Positions 45,301 through 52,699 of a DNA stretch of 64,000 nt are shown piece after piece (the first letter of the stretch is position 1; each line of letters begins with the position of its first letter). A program made the translations under genes and the position numbers. The notes beneath the pieces are model-generated. The model saw nothing but the letters and a program-made list of their open reading frames with translations. It did no database searches and was not told the DNA's origin. The DNA comes from Nostoc parmelioides FACHB-3921 (lineage in GTDB: Bacteria > Cyanobacteriota > Cyanobacteriia > Cyanobacteriales > Nostocaceae). The DNA is taken from assembly GCF_014696625.1 (NCBI RefSeq), contig NZ_JACJQL010000004.1, positions 62,001-126,000 on the forward strand, written 5' to 3'.

Positions 45301-46163
45301 ATGCCTAATAACTCCCCCTGCTCTCCTGTCACTGCCAGACGACGAATCAAACGCTGCTCCATTATCTGCTGTACGAACCGCAGAGAATCGTCTGGTCTAA
45401 CGGCAAAAATCGGCGTACTCATCACCCTCTGAACCTTGCAGGTTTCTAGATTCAAGCCTAATGCCTGAAACTGGACAATATCCCGCTCGGTGACAATTCC
45501 CACCGGAATTTCCTGGGGTTTGCCTTGGCACTGACCAATCTGCACAATCATCACGGAACTGACACGATTCTCTGTCATCTGTTGGGCGATCGCCAACATC
45601 GAACTATCTGGTGCAGCACAAATCACCTCACAGGTCATCACCTCCGACACGAGACGCAACCGCAAGAGATCCACAGAGCGAGAAGTTTGCCGTAGACTTT
45701 CATTGGTTAGTAGCCCCACCACCCGCTCCTCCTCGTCTAGAATGGGGATGTGGCGAATGCGGTACTGTTGAAGCAAATTAACAGCAAAAAACAAATCGGT
45801 GAACTCACACTCATGCAGGCTGACTACTGGGTGAGTCATCACCTCTCGAATCGCCAAATTCTCCAAACAACGCCTCTGGCTACACAGTCTGACTACATCC
45901 CGCTCTGTGAAGATACCTAATAGTCTCCCAGCTTCCACTATCAACACGCAGCTTGATCGTGCCTCTAGATGGACTTCATCCAGTTTATCTGTATCACAGA
46001 TAGCCCGCACGGCACTCATTTGGGCGATCGCATCCATCACCGTTGTCTCCGGTTTGATTATCAGGGGATCACGAATGATCGCTGATTTCAGTTCTGATTG
46101 GGTGAGAGACGTTGTGCAATTAAACATGGAAAAAGAAGGGGATTTATTCTTGAATATTCCCAT
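42303..46163 (-). CDS. CBS4-GAF-PAS-GAF hybrid histidine kinase, candidate cyanobacteriochrome
   Basis: 1286 residues counted from ATG 46163. Order: four CBS motifs (about 25-300), coiled coil, GAF1 (about 350-510), PAS/PAC (about 565-682), GAF2 (about 695-860), coiled coil, HisKA with His908 ([12 protein letters not shown]), HATPase_c (DTGIGIMQEN, GTGLGLALV), receiver with Asp1214. GAF2 has a DXCF motif (D767-Q-C769-F770), a Cys-His pair (C797-H798) 28 residues later, then VRANVIMPLLCG and LWGLLCIHQC, which together typify bilin-binding DXCF cyanobacteriochromes. GAF1 keeps both Cys (ICF C419; C447-H448) but has Glu for Asp and lacks HQC. No membrane segment. A start at 46127 would remove only a short leader. 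Confidence 0.9.
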   Translation of the reverse strand: MGIFKNKSPSFSMFNCTTSLTQSELKSAIIRDPLIIKPETTVMDAIAQMSAVRAICDTDKLDEVHLEARSSCVLIVEAGRLLGIFTERDVVRLCSQRRCLENLAIREVMTHPVVSLHECEFTDLFFAVNLLQQYRIRHIPILDEEERVVGLLTNESLRQTSRSVDLLRLRLVSEVMTCEVICAAPDSSMLAIAQQMTENRVSSVMIVQIGQCQGKPQEIPVGIVTERDIVQFQALGLNLETCKVQRVMSTPIFAVRPDDSLRFVQQIMEQRLIRRLAVTGEQGELLGIVTQSSLLQALNPLEVYKLAQMLEEKVVRLETEKVQLLENRTVELEQQVADRTASLKAKAGREQILSDISRQIRSSLSLQTILDTTVEQVRQLLGCDRVNIWHFEAEWESIVMAESTTSSRSLLGKRIQEICFQQRCAELYRYGRIRVVPDIYTTEMTDCHRELLIRLQTRAKILVPLLCGDELWGLLNVTESQHAREWQTEEIELLQGLSVHLAIAIQQATTHQKLQEQLIALQEGSDRLQESEQRYIALNQNLEVKVEERTAELQAREAQLQKISERLALSLKSAAIGCWDWDIGENTIFWDERMYELYGVTKTSNSRLAYDTWANGLHPDDRTNTEILVQQAVLGQAEYDTEFRVIHPDGSIHFIKAYGVVVRDAEGNPQKMIGVHFDISDRKKAEEIIRQQAEREKLLREITQRIRQSLDLQTIFDIACQDIRQVIQADRVGIFKFYPQSNFNDGEFVAESVVEDFPSVIAIRVHDQCFGENYSSLYALGRSYVVDDIYHSDMTTCHTDILAQFHVRANVIMPLLCGAELWGLLCIHQCATTRHWQQSEIDFTQQLATQLAIAIQQASLVEQLQQELAERQQAELKLTQSNQQLAISNQELARATRLKDEFLANMSHELRTPLNAILGMTEGLQEGVFGMINDKQLKALETIERSSSHLLDLINDILDVAKIEAGQIKLDCTAISVADLCQSSLVFIKQQALQKRIQVEIKIPLNLPDLFVDERRIRQVLINLLNNAVKFTPEAGRISLEVTQLAPDISTVKNFLQIAVIDTGIGIMQENINKLFQPFIQIDSALNRQYEGTGLGLALVKKIVELHGGKVGLTSQLGVGSCFTIELPCIPNSLPSPELIPDLLATPTPELDSLTADEAPSLAPVILLAEDNEANIKTFSSYLSAKGYGILLATNGEQAIELATIHQPDLILMDIQMPGIDGLEAIRQIRLDPELVNIPIVALTALAMTGDRDRCLQAGANDYLTKPVKLKQLATNIQQLLMETKK

Positions 46164-46492
46164 CAATAACAGACAAGTTACTGAGGTTAATTCTGAGAGG
46201 GATTATGCAACAATATTACTTGGATAAATAGAATATAATATATGGATATCTACTGATTTTTATCAGCCCATAGCGCATACCACGCCCACAAAAATCAAAT
46301 AGTATTCCTGTGCAGCCTAAGAAAAATAAAAATTCTAGAAATCGCTTTTAGACAAAATAGATTTGTAGAACTAGAAGATGAACAGATATATAGGACTCAT
46401 ATTTGAGCTTATCAAAAAGGAAAGTTAAGCTTTTGGAAAGCTAATTCTTTAGCGATCGCCCTAGTATCTGTTGCCTTAACTCTTGATAAATT
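46164..46492. other. Intergenic region, nothing recognised
   Basis: About 330 AT-rich bases between two leftward genes, holding presumably the promoter of the CBS/GAF kinase. One HIP1-related gcgatcgc near 46453; no structure or frame of note. Confidence 0.4.
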
Positions 46493-47449
46493 CTAGTTTG
46501 ATTGCCTCATTTTCATTAACTTTAATTTTACGGCCCTACCCCAGACTTTTGGTATGGCGTATATTTGCCAGAGGATCAGATTCCACAAATACCCATATTG
46601 CGGATAACATTTAAGCAACAATAAGTCTGCTATTACGTGTAATCTAGTTTCTTTTAAGGAATTATCTCTAACAATATATCTAATTTGTTCTGGTTTTGGC
46701 GTAGCATGACCAATTATGGCATCTTTTTGGTAGAATTTTGCTTGTACAAATAAACCCAGCATTCTATCCAAATTCCATAAAGGAATCCAAGTTAAAGCAC
46801 CAAAAATATTCATTGCGGTTGATAATTCGTAGAGGGCAGCTTTAACGCGTTCTGTTTTCCAGATTCTGTTATTAAAATTTTCAAAATGAATTCCGCTTTG
46901 GTCTTTTCTTTGATGCCAGGGAAAGATTATATGTCTAATATCTACCGATTTATCTAAGGGAGCGATGGGAACTTCTAATAGACCTTTGTAGTTTCCTTTT
47001 TGGAAGGGAAAAGGATTTTCCGGTGTTTTTTTACATATTTCTAGTTGTTCAACATCAGGATTTGGTTCCCAATCTTTTTGAATTCTTACCTCATCTGTAT
47101 ATTGAATATTTTCAATCTTTAATCTTAGAACCCAACTTTCGGGAAAGAGCCGGAAATATTTAAATGTTAAATCTAAAATATCAGGATGAACATAATCATC
47201 ATCATCTAATGCAAGAACATACTCACTTTCAACGTTGAGTAAACCTGTAAACCTTTGAATCACTTCACCTTTATAGGGACTTCTGAGATTTTTTATCCTA
47301 GAGTCATCTATATTTCTAATAGTTCCTTCCGGTGGATAAACTAAAATAAATTGGACATTTCCTTGAATTTTTAATAATTGCTCCAACCAATAATCTGTAA
47401 AATTGCCGCGCGTTGGAGTAACAATTGTTAGAAGAGGGTTGCTATTCAT
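46493..47449 (-). CDS. GT-A fold glycosyltransferase (family 2-like)
   Basis: A 318-residue protein opening with LLTIVTPTRGN and carrying a DXD-type metal/nucleotide-sugar motif LALDDDDYVHPDI (about 97-109), as expected for GT2-like inverting glycosyltransferases. The middle part (FPWHQRKDQSGIHFENFNNRIWKTERVKAAL) is the likely acceptor region. The hydrophobic stretch near the C-terminus suggests membrane association rather than a clear helix. Divergent from a GT4 glycosyltransferase 160 bases away, so both probably serve surface polysaccharide or glycoconjugate synthesis. Donor and acceptor unknown. Confidence 0.8.
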   Translation of the reverse strand: MNSNPLLTIVTPTRGNFTDYWLEQLLKIQGNVQFILVYPPEGTIRNIDDSRIKNLRSPYKGEVIQRFTGLLNVESEYVLALDDDDYVHPDILDLTFKYFRLFPESWVLRLKIENIQYTDEVRIQKDWEPNPDVEQLEICKKTPENPFPFQKGNYKGLLEVPIAPLDKSVDIRHIIFPWHQRKDQSGIHFENFNNRIWKTERVKAALYELSTAMNIFGALTWIPLWNLDRMLGLFVQAKFYQKDAIIGHATPKPEQIRYIVRDNSLKETRLHVIADLLLLKCYPQYGYLWNLILWQIYAIPKVWGRAVKLKLMKMRQSN

Positions 47450-47609
47450 ATATTTATTTCTTGAGAGCTTGAGTGCAAATACTAATTACTGGAAAGGTTT
47501 AAAAAATTATTTTCTGCTAAGAATAATAGACTCAGAATTATCAACTTTTACAAGATATATCATACAGGTAATAAAATGTACTTATTAAATAAAGGAGTAT
47601 GACAATTAT

Positions 47610-48839
47610 ATGCGAATCCTGATGCTCTCTTCTACCTTTCCTTATCCGCCTAGTCGTGGTGGTACGGAAATTAGAACTTTTAATCTACTTAAGTACCTCC
47701 AGCAAAATCATGATGTGACTTTAGTGACGCAGTATAACAAGGGTGTGTCAGATACTGAAGTGGCAGAACTACGTAAATATGTCAGTGAACTGCTGATTTT
47801 TCCCTTACCACCGGAACCCCAGTCGAAAAATGCCATTGCTAAATTGTTAGGGAAAGCTGGACGCTTTTTAGAGTCAGTGGGGAAGGCGACACCACCCAAT
47901 GTTCTTTATCGCTATTCGCCAGAAATTCAAGCTTTAGTCGATAGTTGCGTTCAAGCTAAAAAATATGATGTGATTACTTGTGAACATAGTGTAAATGAAA
48001 TTTATATCCGCCCAGAATTTCGTCATAGTGTAACTACAGTTGTAGATGTTCACAGTTCAGTTTACGGCTGGATTCGTGACCATTTAGAAATGGGTGCAGC
48101 ACAGAATGCAGTACGCGATCGCCTATATCTTTCTCTGGTGCTGAAGCGTTACGAAAAGCGATACTGTAGCAAATTCTCCCATATTGTGGTGACAACCCAA
48201 GACGATCGCCAGGAATTTCTCAAACTCCGCCCCGATATTGATATTAAAGTCATTGCCAACGGTGTAGATTTAGAATTATTTCCCCATCGTTGCCAAGACC
48301 CAGGTGGACATAATTTAATCTTTGTGGGGGCAATGGACGCTTCCCACAACATCGATGCAGCAAATTTTTTTGCTATGGAAGTCTTACCGCAACTACAACA
48401 GCGTTATCCTGACGCGACATTTAGTATTGTCGGCGCTAGACCAACACCAGAAATTGAAAATTTAAAAAATATTCCAGGGGTCATAGTTACTGGTCGTGTC
48501 GCTTCGATGGTAGATTATCTGCATCAATCTACCGCGTGTGTAGTGCCGTTACGCACAGGTTTTGGCATTAAAAATAAAACTTTAGAAGCAATGGCAGCTG
48601 GTGTGCCTGTAGTCGCAAGCGATCGCGGTTTAGAGGGGTTAGCCGTTGATGGTGATAATACAGCTTTAGCAGCATTGCGAGCCAATAAGCCAGCAGAATA
48701 TGTTGATGCTATTAGTCAATTATTTGACAATCCTCAACTGCGATCGCAATTATCCCAAAATGGTAGAGAACTAGTAGAAGCTGAATTTACCTGGGATATA
48801 GCTGGTATGCGTTATGAGCAAGTTTGTTTGAATAAGTAA
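47610..48839 (+). CDS. GT-B fold glycosyltransferase, family 4
   Basis: A 409-residue GT4-type retaining glycosyltransferase. N-terminal domain: MRILMLSSTFPYPPSRGGTE. C-terminal nucleotide-sugar domain: VIANGVDLELFPHR, NLIFVGAMDASHN, and PLRTGFGIKNKTLEAMAAGVPVVAS with the conserved E-x7-E-like region where the second Glu contacts the sugar nucleotide. A Shine-Dalgarno aaaggag at 47591-47597 precedes ATG 47610. Cytoplasmic or peripheral membrane protein. The convergent cyclase gene begins its 3' end four bases after this stop. Confidence 0.9.
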   Translation: MRILMLSSTFPYPPSRGGTEIRTFNLLKYLQQNHDVTLVTQYNKGVSDTEVAELRKYVSELLIFPLPPEPQSKNAIAKLLGKAGRFLESVGKATPPNVLYRYSPEIQALVDSCVQAKKYDVITCEHSVNEIYIRPEFRHSVTTVVDVHSSVYGWIRDHLEMGAAQNAVRDRLYLSLVLKRYEKRYCSKFSHIVVTTQDDRQEFLKLRPDIDIKVIANGVDLELFPHRCQDPGGHNLIFVGAMDASHNIDAANFFAMEVLPQLQQRYPDATFSIVGARPTPEIENLKNIPGVIVTGRVASMVDYLHQSTACVVPLRTGFGIKNKTLEAMAAGVPVVASDRGLEGLAVDGDNTALAALRANKPAEYVDAISQLFDNPQLRSQLSQNGRELVEAEFTWDIAGMRYEQVCLNK

Positions 48840-48842
48840 GCA

Positions 48843-51050
48843 TTATTGATGCAGAGAATTAAGAGATGCGATCGCCTGTGGTGGAATATTTGTAAACCGG
48901 ATGACAAACAAATCTGCATCAGATTGTTTCATCACCTTTGCATAGATGTCTGCTGTTGCTAGTTCCGGTTCATGTAGTAACTTGAGCTTGAGATTAGCTA
49001 ATTTTCCTAAAGGATGGGGTGAGTGTAGCAAGGCTTTTTTTTCAGAAACGCTGACTAATTCACCCCGAAATACTTCACCCACTGCTTGTTTACCTTGCAA
49101 AACTTGATATTCCACAGGTACAGGTGATTTCAAACTAATCAATACATCATTATCTTCTGGTAAAGACAGGTTATATGCACCGCCGATACCACTAATTTCA
49201 TATATGGTGATTGGTTCCTTGATTCCCTTGGGTTCGATTTGCATTTGTCCAGCAATTTGCAAATCAGTCTTAGCATCTTGGTGAGTGTTTTCGGAAATTA
49301 AAATCTGTCCTCCCACAGTGTAAGTCTCAATGCGGGCAGCTAAATTTACATGACTACCAATAACTGTATATTGGGCGCGTTTTTGTGAGCCGATATTGCC
49401 GGCGACAACTTCACCAGTGTTAATCCCAATGCCCATTTCTAGCTGGGGTAGGTTCATTTGGCGAGTTTGTACATTCACCTGCTGCATTGCTCGTTGCATG
49501 GCGATCGCACAGGCGATCGCTCTTTGGGAGTCATCTGGACGGCAGATAGGCGCGCCGAACATGATAAAAATCCCATCGCCGATAAACTCATTAATTGTGC
49601 CTTTATATTGGTTAATCACATCGGTCATCACCCCCAAATACAGATTGAGAATCTGTACCACCTGTTCAGGGGATAATTGTTCAGACATGGCGGAAAAGCC
49701 GCGCAAGTCGGAAAATAACAGCGTTACTTTGCGCCGTTCACCACCCAACTTTAAACCTGATGGCGTTTCTAAGATATTGGCGAGGACTTCATCAGTTAAA
49801 TAGCGTCCGAGGTTTTTTCGCATTTCCCCGGCGCTTTGGGCGATGTAGAGAGTAACGGCGATCGCTGATCCCCCAAATGCCAACAAAGAAGGGACAACAG
49901 GAATCCACCAACCAGCCACAAATGCCAAAAAGCTACCAGCAATGACAGCGCCACTCATCAGGGGAACACTCACAGCTAAGACAATCTTTTGATTCTTACT
50001 ACTGCGTTGCTGCCAACATAAACTAGCCCCAATAATCGACCAAGCCAAAATTAACAGCCATTCCCCAGCCTCAGGTAAAGTCTGAATTTGGGGGCGACTA
50101 TCCAAAGCTGCACTCAAAATTTGACTGACTAAATTGGCGTGAATTGTCACACCAGCCATTCGTTCTGGGGGCGTAAATAGATTACTGCTGTATGGTGTGT
50201 AGAATATATCCTTCAAACTCTCCGCCGTTGCCCCAATTAATACCACCTTTCCCCGCATCAAGTCTGGGGGAATCTGCTTCTCTTGCACTTGAGTGAGGGT
50301 AACGGTGGTAAATTGCTGGATGCGTCCCCGGTAATTTAACAGGATTTGATAACTCCTCGCATCGGCGCGGACATAACCCCCATCATTAGCCTCAAAAATT
50401 GGGAAAACACCGCGATTTAACTGCAAATAATCAGGGTTACTAACGGCTGGTTTTTCAGTTATCTTTTCCGGCTTTAAGTACAGCAATGCCAATTTTAGGG
50501 CAAAGCTTTCGAGAACCTCGTCCTCATTGACATTGACATACAACAATCCCCGGCGAATCTTCCCATCCCCATCTAGCGGTAAGTCATTGGAACCAATTTG
50601 CTTATTTTCCTTGAGTACTGGAGACGCATTCACAGCCGAACTATCCTTAGTGTCAGATAGTTTCTGCACCCCAATCAAGTTAGGCGTGGATGCAAACAAT
50701 TTAACTAAAGCTTCATGCCCAGGATTGACAGGTAAATCCCGGTAAATATCTAACCCGATCGCCCGTGGTTGTTGTTGTTTAATAGTATCTAATACAGTAG
50801 CCATTGCCGCATCAGACATCGGCCATTGTGTCTGTTTGCGGACATCAGCCTCATTAATCTCAACTATGACAATGCGGGTGTCTGGTGGTTCCGGTGGACG
50901 GAGCAAAAAAAACTGGTCTAATGCGGCTAACTCTAGTAATTGCAACAGACCTGTCAACCGTAAACCAATCACCAATATTGTAATATTTGGAACTGCGAAT
51001 ATTACCCCGCGCCATTGCCAAAATAGGGGTTTCAGCTTTGCCCACATCAT
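48843..51050 (-). CDS. CHASE2-domain class III nucleotide cyclase
   Basis: 735 residues: N-terminal membrane helix (about 14-34), extracytoplasmic CHASE2 sensor (about 40-315), two to three membrane helices (about 330-403), catalytic cyclase domain (about 435-620) and a C-terminal beta-rich domain (about 645-725, perhaps PilZ-like). Metal-binding Asp448 (FSDLRGF) and Asp492 (GDGIF) and transition-state Asn569/Arg573 (VNLAARIE) are present, so it should be active. The purine-selecting position is Glu488 (NEFIGD), where adenylate cyclases have Lys; Glu is the guanylate-cyclase residue. The second selecting position is Thr562. The start overlaps the end of the DUF928 gene (ATGA). Confidence 0.92.
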   Translation of the reverse strand: MMWAKLKPLFWQWRGVIFAVPNITILVIGLRLTGLLQLLELAALDQFFLLRPPEPPDTRIVIVEINEADVRKQTQWPMSDAAMATVLDTIKQQQPRAIGLDIYRDLPVNPGHEALVKLFASTPNLIGVQKLSDTKDSSAVNASPVLKENKQIGSNDLPLDGDGKIRRGLLYVNVNEDEVLESFALKLALLYLKPEKITEKPAVSNPDYLQLNRGVFPIFEANDGGYVRADARSYQILLNYRGRIQQFTTVTLTQVQEKQIPPDLMRGKVVLIGATAESLKDIFYTPYSSNLFTPPERMAGVTIHANLVSQILSAALDSRPQIQTLPEAGEWLLILAWSIIGASLCWQQRSSKNQKIVLAVSVPLMSGAVIAGSFLAFVAGWWIPVVPSLLAFGGSAIAVTLYIAQSAGEMRKNLGRYLTDEVLANILETPSGLKLGGERRKVTLLFSDLRGFSAMSEQLSPEQVVQILNLYLGVMTDVINQYKGTINEFIGDGIFIMFGAPICRPDDSQRAIACAIAMQRAMQQVNVQTRQMNLPQLEMGIGINTGEVVAGNIGSQKRAQYTVIGSHVNLAARIETYTVGGQILISENTHQDAKTDLQIAGQMQIEPKGIKEPITIYEISGIGGAYNLSLPEDNDVLISLKSPVPVEYQVLQGKQAVGEVFRGELVSVSEKKALLHSPHPLGKLANLKLKLLHEPELATADIYAKVMKQSDADLFVIRFTNIPPQAIASLNSLHQ

Positions 51051-51814
51051 ATTTTATTGGCAGTTTCTGACTTGCAGCAATCGAGTAGTGGTTCAGAGGC
51101 GATCGCTTCTAACTTGACTGACTGTAAAAATTGCCGCCAGTTTAAGAGGTAAGTTAAATTCTTGGGTTCACGACGGCGTAACTGCACCAAGCTAGCCAAC
51201 GCTTCATGCCAAATTCCCGCGTCTGCATAGATAGAGGGTAACTTTCGTGCATCTGCTTTGGCTAACGTCCGTGATAAAGATGATTCTGGTGGAATCCGTT
51301 CTACCCAACCATCAACTGTAGGATTAGTACTAAAATCTTGCAGACTACAAACCAGTGTTAAATACCATCGGTAACTTTTACCTGTCTCTAATGGGGGCGA
51401 ACTTGCAGGAAGGGTATAGCTGATGATGCCAGGTTTGTCAGGTAGTGTCAGCATAGTTTTATACAATATTTTCCTGTCCGCATCATTCAACAGCACCAGA
51501 TAAGCCGTTTTCGCTGGAGATGATGGGATAGACCAAAACAATGTCGGGCGTTGGGCAAGTGTCAACCCTAATTTATTTCTAGGTATCACGGGAGTGATGG
51601 ACTTATTCCCGGTAATGCAGGAGGAACCACGGCTAGAACCGCCAGCGCTGACAGGGGGGCCTTGCCGTTTTGGGGGCTTAAAAGCTTGACTAATCTGCCA
51701 ACCGTTTTGAGTATGGTACGACTGCGCCTGTGTCTTCTGTACCGTTGCAGCAGAAAGCGGTAAGCAGTTCAAAGTTAAGAAAAAGGTGACAACAGATAAA
51801 TGATTACATTTCAT
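51047..51814 (-). CDS. DUF928 family exported protein
   Basis: A 255-residue protein from ATG 51814 with a signal peptide (VVTFFLTLNCLPLSAA, cleavage near TQAQ) and a DUF928 domain (TPVIPRNKLGLTLAQRPTLFWSIP..., SYTLPASSPPLETGKSYRWYL). DUF928 is a cyanobacterial family of unknown role commonly found next to CHASE2 proteins. Here its stop overlaps the cyclase ATG by four bases, and being periplasmic it could act as the ligand or partner that the CHASE2 sensor reads. A 16-residue upstream extension to 51862 is possible but hydrophilic and would bury the signal. Confidence 0.85.
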   Translation of the reverse strand: MKCNHLSVVTFFLTLNCLPLSAATVQKTQAQSYHTQNGWQISQAFKPPKRQGPPVSAGGSSRGSSCITGNKSITPVIPRNKLGLTLAQRPTLFWSIPSSPAKTAYLVLLNDADRKILYKTMLTLPDKPGIISYTLPASSPPLETGKSYRWYLTLVCSLQDFSTNPTVDGWVERIPPESSLSRTLAKADARKLPSIYADAGIWHEALASLVQLRRREPKNLTYLLNWRQFLQSVKLEAIASEPLLDCCKSETANKI

Positions 51815-52699
51815 GATTTGTAGAAATGCTCTAGTGTGAGTTTGAATTGCGGACTTGTGCAAAGCGATACCCAGTTTGGTAGGTGCGTCAGTCTAACTTT
51901 TCACATTATGTGGAAAAGCTAACGCGAAACCTAACCCCCTAACTCCCTTCCCTAGTAGGGAAGGGGGAAAAGTTAAAGCCTCTCTCCTTGTAGGGGAGAG
52001 GTACTCTACGAGAAGCGCTGAGTGCAAAGCACACGCTACGCGAACGCTCTATGGAGAGGGGTTTTCCAGATCCCATGAAAAGTCAGGTGCGTCAGTGCGA
52101 TATAACCTAGCTGTACTCATAAATTATTCATACTGACGCACCCTACATCTCAATACTTGTGCAAAGCGATACTTAGCAGAACGATAGACGCTCACCTGGT
52201 TACATCAAGTGTTCCCAAAATTCAGCCCAGACTTGAATCAGTTCAAAATTTTCAAGAATTCCTGTGGAAGTTACCTATTGCGCTTCTTTTCGGGTGGCAA
52301 ACTCATGTTTGTTCATTTGTTTTTTAAAATTTTTAATTAATATTTCCACCTTCTATATCTAAAGATATATGCCATAAGTAATAGGTAATAAAACTATTAT
52401 TTTGTAGATGTCGAAAAATTTAATTAGCAACTACATCAGAGACTAAATAGCGGCTATCATTTCCTAAGTAGCCATAATGAACTGCTTATATCAGAATTGA
52501 TGAAACAGATTTTTTTCCTATTCCTACGGCTGATCTCAGGCTGATGTATCTTGACTTAAAACTGATAATTCTTTGCTGTATGTAGACGAAAACTGCCGTA
52601 ATTCATCTTGAGGCTACAGCAAGATAATATTTCTACTTCAAATTACTCTCAAATATTTGTGGGGGTAAAAATAAACTTTAATTTTTAAAGGTCTAGACT
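51815..52699. other. Repeat-rich intergenic region
   Basis: About 885 bases between divergent genes, no gene. From left: a partial ggtgcgtcagt (51882-51892), a CCCTTCCCTAGTAGGGAAGGG palindrome-like stretch (about 51946-51967), a CTCTACGAGAAGCGCTGAGTGC...GCTACGCGAACGCTCT block (about 52012-52050), and the full 57-base element (52086-52142). The remaining 550 bases are AT-rich and should hold the promoter of the poly-HAMP kinase. Confidence 0.6.
52086..52142 (+). repeat. 57-base MITE-like element, copy 2
   Basis: Perfect 11-base terminal inverted repeat ggtgcgtcagt / actgacgcacc. 55 of 57 bases identical to the copy at 17831-17887. Confidence 0.85.
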
